From Erysipelothrix sp. (GTDB taxonomy: Bacteria > Bacillota_I > Bacilli_A > Erysipelotrichales > Erysipelotrichaceae): DNA of 7,790 nt. The DNA lies in assembly GCA_012520695.1 (NCBI GenBank), contig JAAYNU010000157.1, forward strand, positions 1-7,790, given 5' to 3'. This document shows positions 5,963 to 7,790 of this stretch, in pieces. The notes under the pieces are model-generated. The model was not told the origin of the DNA, did not search any database, and was given only the letters and a program-made list of their open reading frames with translations. The translations under genes and the position numbers were made by a program. The stretch's first letter is position 1. Every line of letters begins with the position of its first letter.

Positions 5963-6923
5963 GGTTGCGATTGTTGGTTACGGGAATTTAGGCCGTGGCG
6001 TAGAAATCGCAATTTCAAATGTGAGTGATGTGGAATTGGTTGGGGTATTCTCTCGAAGAAATCCTGAATCAGTGAAGACACTGGGTGCGAAAGTATTCCC
6101 TTATAATGATTTATTAAGTGGGAAACTGGATATTGATGTTTGTATTTTATGTGGCGGATCTGCTACTGACTTACCACATCAAACGCCCGAGCTCGCAGCT
6201 TATTATAATGTCGTAGATACGTATGATAATCATGCACTCATTCCAGAGCACTTTGATAAAGTGGATAATGTTTCAAAACTTAATAATACAACATCCATCA
6301 TTTCAAGTGGTTGGGACCCGGGTCTTTTCAGCATTCAAAGGCTGATGAGTGAGGCAATCCTTCCGAACGGACAAACAAACACATTTTGGGGTAAAGGCGT
6401 AAGCCAAGGCCATTCAGATGCGCTAAGACGCCTTGAAGGTGTTCTTGATGCAGTTCAGTATACGATTCCTAATGAAGTGGTGATTGATCGTCTGAGAAAT
6501 CATGAAGTATTGGAATTAGAAACACGTGATAAACATGTTCGTGAATGTTTCGTAGTATTGGAAGACGAATCAGATGAAAATTCTGTTCGTGAATCCATTG
6601 TGACGATGCCAAATTACTTTGAACCTTATGAGACGACTGTTCATTTTATCTCAATGGATGAATTGAAAAAGAATCACAGTACCATGCCTCATGGAGGAAT
6701 TGTGCTAAGACAAGGAACAAGTTCTGATGTATCACATGTCATGGAATATAAATTATCTCTTGAGAGTAATCCTGAGTTCACAGCATCTGTGGCACTTGCC
6801 TATGCGCGCGCTGCATATCGTCTTCATTCAGAAGGAACCTTTGGGGCAATGAGTGTGTTTGATATCGCTCCAAAGTACTTAAGTCCGAAATCGGATGCAC
6901 AATTGCGAAAAGAACTTCTCTAA
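5955..6923 (+). CDS. ddh: meso-Diaminopimelate D-dehydrogenase
   Basis: It converts tetrahydrodipicolinate, ammonia and NADPH to meso-2,6-diaminopimelate in one reductive amination, replacing the four-step acyl branch (DapD, an aminotransferase, DapE, DapF). The 322-residue product follows the Corynebacterium glutamicum enzyme (about 320 residues) closely. Seen: GYGNLGR (8-14) for NADPH, VFSRR (31-35), CGGSATD (66-72), VDTYDNH (87-93), SGWDPGLFS (118-126), FWGKGVSQGHSDALRR (144-159), TMPNYF (217-222) and MPHGG (244-248). These segments form the substrate and interdomain region in that enzyme. The start is taken at ATG 5955 because IKVAIVGYG then begins at the second residue and AAGGA (5939-5943) lies upstream; an in-frame ATG at 5943 would overlap that site. 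It overlaps dapB by eight bases and closes the lysine operon. No terminator follows, so transcripts may continue into the next gene. Confidence 0.96.
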   Translation: MIKVAIVGYGNLGRGVEIAISNVSDVELVGVFSRRNPESVKTLGAKVFPYNDLLSGKLDIDVCILCGGSATDLPHQTPELAAYYNVVDTYDNHALIPEHFDKVDNVSKLNNTTSIISSGWDPGLFSIQRLMSEAILPNGQTNTFWGKGVSQGHSDALRRLEGVLDAVQYTIPNEVVIDRLRNHEVLELETRDKHVRECFVVLEDESDENSVRESIVTMPNYFEPYETTVHFISMDELKKNHSTMPHGGIVLRQGTSSDVSHVMEYKLSLESNPEFTASVALAYARAAYRLHSEGTFGAMSVFDIAPKYLSPKSDAQLRKELL

Positions 6924-6930
6924 ATATGAT
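6903..6930 (+). promoter_or_regulatory. Likely promoter for the pyrophosphohydrolase gene, inside the ddh 3' end
   Basis: TTGCGA (6903-6908) and TATGAT (6925-6930) are separated by 16 bases. Transcription would begin near 6937, leaving a short leader of about 26 bases that contains AAGGAG. The gene could thus be expressed when the riboswitch has shut the lysine operon. The boxes are seen; use in the cell is inferred. Confidence 0.55.
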
Positions 6931-6950
6931 AAGATATTGTCATGAGTAAA

Positions 6951-6956
6951 AAGGAG
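6951..6956 (+). promoter_or_regulatory. Ribosome binding site deciding the pyrophosphohydrolase start
   Basis: AAGGAG lies six bases before ATG 6963. The in-frame ATG at 6942 lies upstream of this site and only about five bases from the predicted transcription start, so it would read through its own ribosome binding site. The site therefore decides for 6963. Confidence 0.75.
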
Positions 6957-6962
6957 AACACG

Positions 6963-7349
6963 ATGGGAATGAATAAAGAATGGGAAGCAGTAAAAGACTT
7001 CCATGATAAATTTGATCACCCGGTATCAGAAACACCTGTATTAATGGCAAAAGAACGTGCTGAAAAACGTTATAAGTGGATGCTTGAGGAAATTGATGAA
7101 TTTCTTGAAGCAACGGATATTACAGAACAAGCAGACGCAATGATTGATACAATCTATTTCGCTCTTGGTACACTTGTGGAAATGGGTGTAGTACCAGAAC
7201 CTTTATTCAATATTGTTCAACATGCGAATATGAGCAAGCTATGGGAAGATGGTAAGCCACATTATAATGCGGATGGAAAAACAATCAAACCAGAAGGTTG
7301 GGAAGATCCACACGAAAAACTTAAAAAAGCAATCGAAGCAATGAAATAA
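6963..7349 (+). CDS. MazG/HisE-like all-alpha NTP pyrophosphohydrolase
   Basis: Members of this superfamily split nucleoside triphosphates or related nucleotides into monophosphate and pyrophosphate, often as house-cleaning of dUTP or non-canonical nucleotides. The 128-residue product has the metal-binding signature in order: EExxE (Glu42, Glu43, Glu46) in one helix and ExxDxxxD (Glu55, Asp58, Asp62) in the next. A conserved-looking C-terminal region ANMSKLWEDGKPHYNADGK (88-106) resembles the Asn/Lys substrate end of phosphoribosyl-ATP pyrophosphatase-like proteins. No signal peptide or membrane segment is present. There are no histidine genes nearby, so a HisE role is not supported; the substrate cannot be named from sequence. 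The start is chosen from AAGGAG at six bases. It lies 39 bases after ddh with its own probable promoter, so a link to lysine synthesis is doubtful. A strong hairpin terminator follows. Confidence 0.8.
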   Translation: MGMNKEWEAVKDFHDKFDHPVSETPVLMAKERAEKRYKWMLEEIDEFLEATDITEQADAMIDTIYFALGTLVEMGVVPEPLFNIVQHANMSKLWEDGKPHYNADGKTIKPEGWEDPHEKLKKAIEAMK

Positions 7350-7352
7350 TCT

Positions 7353-7393
7353 AAAACCAACGGTGCTTTTTTTAAGAAGACACTGTTGGTTTT
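7353..7393. terminator. Intrinsic terminator, probably bidirectional
   Basis: AAAACCAACGGTG (7353-7365) pairs with CACTGTTGGTTTT (7381-7393) as a 13-pair stem with one G-T wobble, closing a 15-base loop that itself contains seven T. A U-rich tail (TTTTATTCGTTT) follows, and the A run at the 5' side would serve as a U tract on the other strand. It should end transcripts of the pyrophosphohydrolase gene and any read-through from the lysine operon. Confidence 0.8.
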
Positions 7394-7403
7394 ATTCGTT
7401 TAT

Positions 7404-7409
7404 AGGAGG
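7404..7409 (+). promoter_or_regulatory. Ribosome binding site of the HAD phosphatase gene
   Basis: AGGAGG, eight bases before ATG 7418, is the strongest site in the window and fixes the start. It begins only about ten bases after the terminator stem, which leaves no room for a promoter between them. Confidence 0.85.
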
Positions 7410-7417
7410 AAAGAAAA

Positions 7418-7790
7418 ATGAAAAATATTAAATTAGTGGCAAGTGATGTTGATGGAACGCTTATTAATAATAATCATGAAGTAACTCAATTCACCAAAGA
7501 GGTTGTTAGTAAGCTGAAGCGCAAGGGCATTGAATTCGTGATTGCGACCGGGAGATCGCATGATGGAGCTGTAAAAATCGCTCAAGCACTCGATATTGAT
7601 AAAGAAGGATACGGTCTAATTTGTCTGAATGGACTGAGAACTTACCATCTTCCAAGTGAAAACTTTGACTCACTTCCAACCATGACATATGAGCAATGCG
7701 AAGAAATGGAAGCATTGGGTGAAAAGTACCACATGGGAATTTTATACTGTTATGATGATATTATTTATTTCCAAATGGAAGAAATCGCCT
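7418..7790 (+). CDS. Cof-type HAD-IIB family phosphatase, 3' end outside the window
   Basis: The first 124 codons are present and the frame is open at the right edge. The product begins MKNIKLVASDVDGTL: Asp10 and Asp12 of DVDGTL are the nucleophile and acid/base of HAD motif I. ATGRS (43-47) holds the Thr of motif II. CLNG (about 69-72) is the typical strand before the C2 cap of Cof/YidA-like proteins. These cytosolic, Mg-dependent enzymes remove phosphate from sugar phosphates, flavin mononucleotide or similar small molecules; substrate choice depends on the cap, which is mostly outside the window. Family members have about 260-290 residues, so a little under half is seen. The start is set by AGGAGG. 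It follows a terminator without an obvious promoter, so its transcription may depend on read-through or on a promoter overlapping the hairpin that I could not identify. Confidence 0.9.
   Translation, partial: MKNIKLVASDVDGTLINNNHEVTQFTKEVVSKLKRKGIEFVIATGRSHDGAVKIAQALDIDKEGYGLICLNGLRTYHLPSENFDSLPTMTYEQCEEMEALGEKYHMGILYCYDDIIYFQMEEIA

Noticed and set aside
6942..6962. ATG at 6942 as the pyrophosphohydrolase start
   Set aside because: The reading frame would run through the AAGGAG at 6951-6956 that is ideally placed for ATG 6963, and it has no upstream ribosome binding site.
1..7790. A wholly new defence, mobile or other undescribed system
   Set aside because: No repeats, integrase, transposase, CRISPR, toxin-antitoxin or atypical gene cluster was seen. 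All genes except the first fall into well-known metabolic families.

Overview
The window reads as chromosomal DNA from a low-GC Gram-positive bacterium (Bacillota). The supporting signs are AGGAG-type Shine-Dalgarno sites with 6-8 base spacers, TTGACT/TACGAT-type promoters, U-tract intrinsic terminators, a lysine (L-box) riboswitch, and TGA used as a true stop with TGG for Trp. The last point argues against mollicute code 4. An Erysipelotrichia-like or related host is possible, but nothing here fixes the genus. No mobile element, CRISPR array, tRNA or rRNA was seen.

Layout. Bases 1-600 hold the 3' part of an unrecognised acidic protein gene that is open at the left edge. Bases 601-917 are a regulatory intergenic region: a strong extended -10 promoter (653-681), a compact lysine riboswitch aptamer (702-843), an antiterminator (837-871) and an intrinsic terminator (865-896). 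Bases 918-6923 form one tightly packed operon: lysA (diaminopimelate decarboxylase), lysC (aspartokinase), asd (aspartate-semialdehyde dehydrogenase), dapA (dihydrodipicolinate synthase), dapB (dihydrodipicolinate reductase) and ddh (meso-diaminopimelate dehydrogenase). Four junctions are ATGA overlaps and the dapB/ddh junction overlaps by 8 bases. A small MazG/HisE-like pyrophosphohydrolase gene (6963-7349) follows with its own likely promoter, then a hairpin terminator (7353-7393). The 5' part of a Cof-type HAD phosphatase gene (7418 onward) runs off the right edge.

How it works together. The six operon enzymes are every catalyst needed to convert aspartate to L-lysine by the dehydrogenase variant of the DAP pathway: LysC, Asd, DapA, DapB, Ddh, LysA. 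Ddh replaces the succinylase/acetylase branch and the epimerase. Except for lysA, which is promoted to first place, gene order equals reaction order. Lysine probably acts at two levels: on the leader RNA, where binding favours P1 and the terminator, and on the ACT domains of aspartokinase. lysC carries a strong internal ribosome binding site and in-frame ATG that would yield a separate ACT-domain beta subunit, as known for Bacillus subtilis LysC.

The enzymes are ordinary members of known families, and I see no wholly new system. The points most worth a second look are the shortened riboswitch P2 arm, the three-way P1/antiterminator/terminator design, the complete one-transcript pathway, the internal lysC start and the unrecognised first gene.
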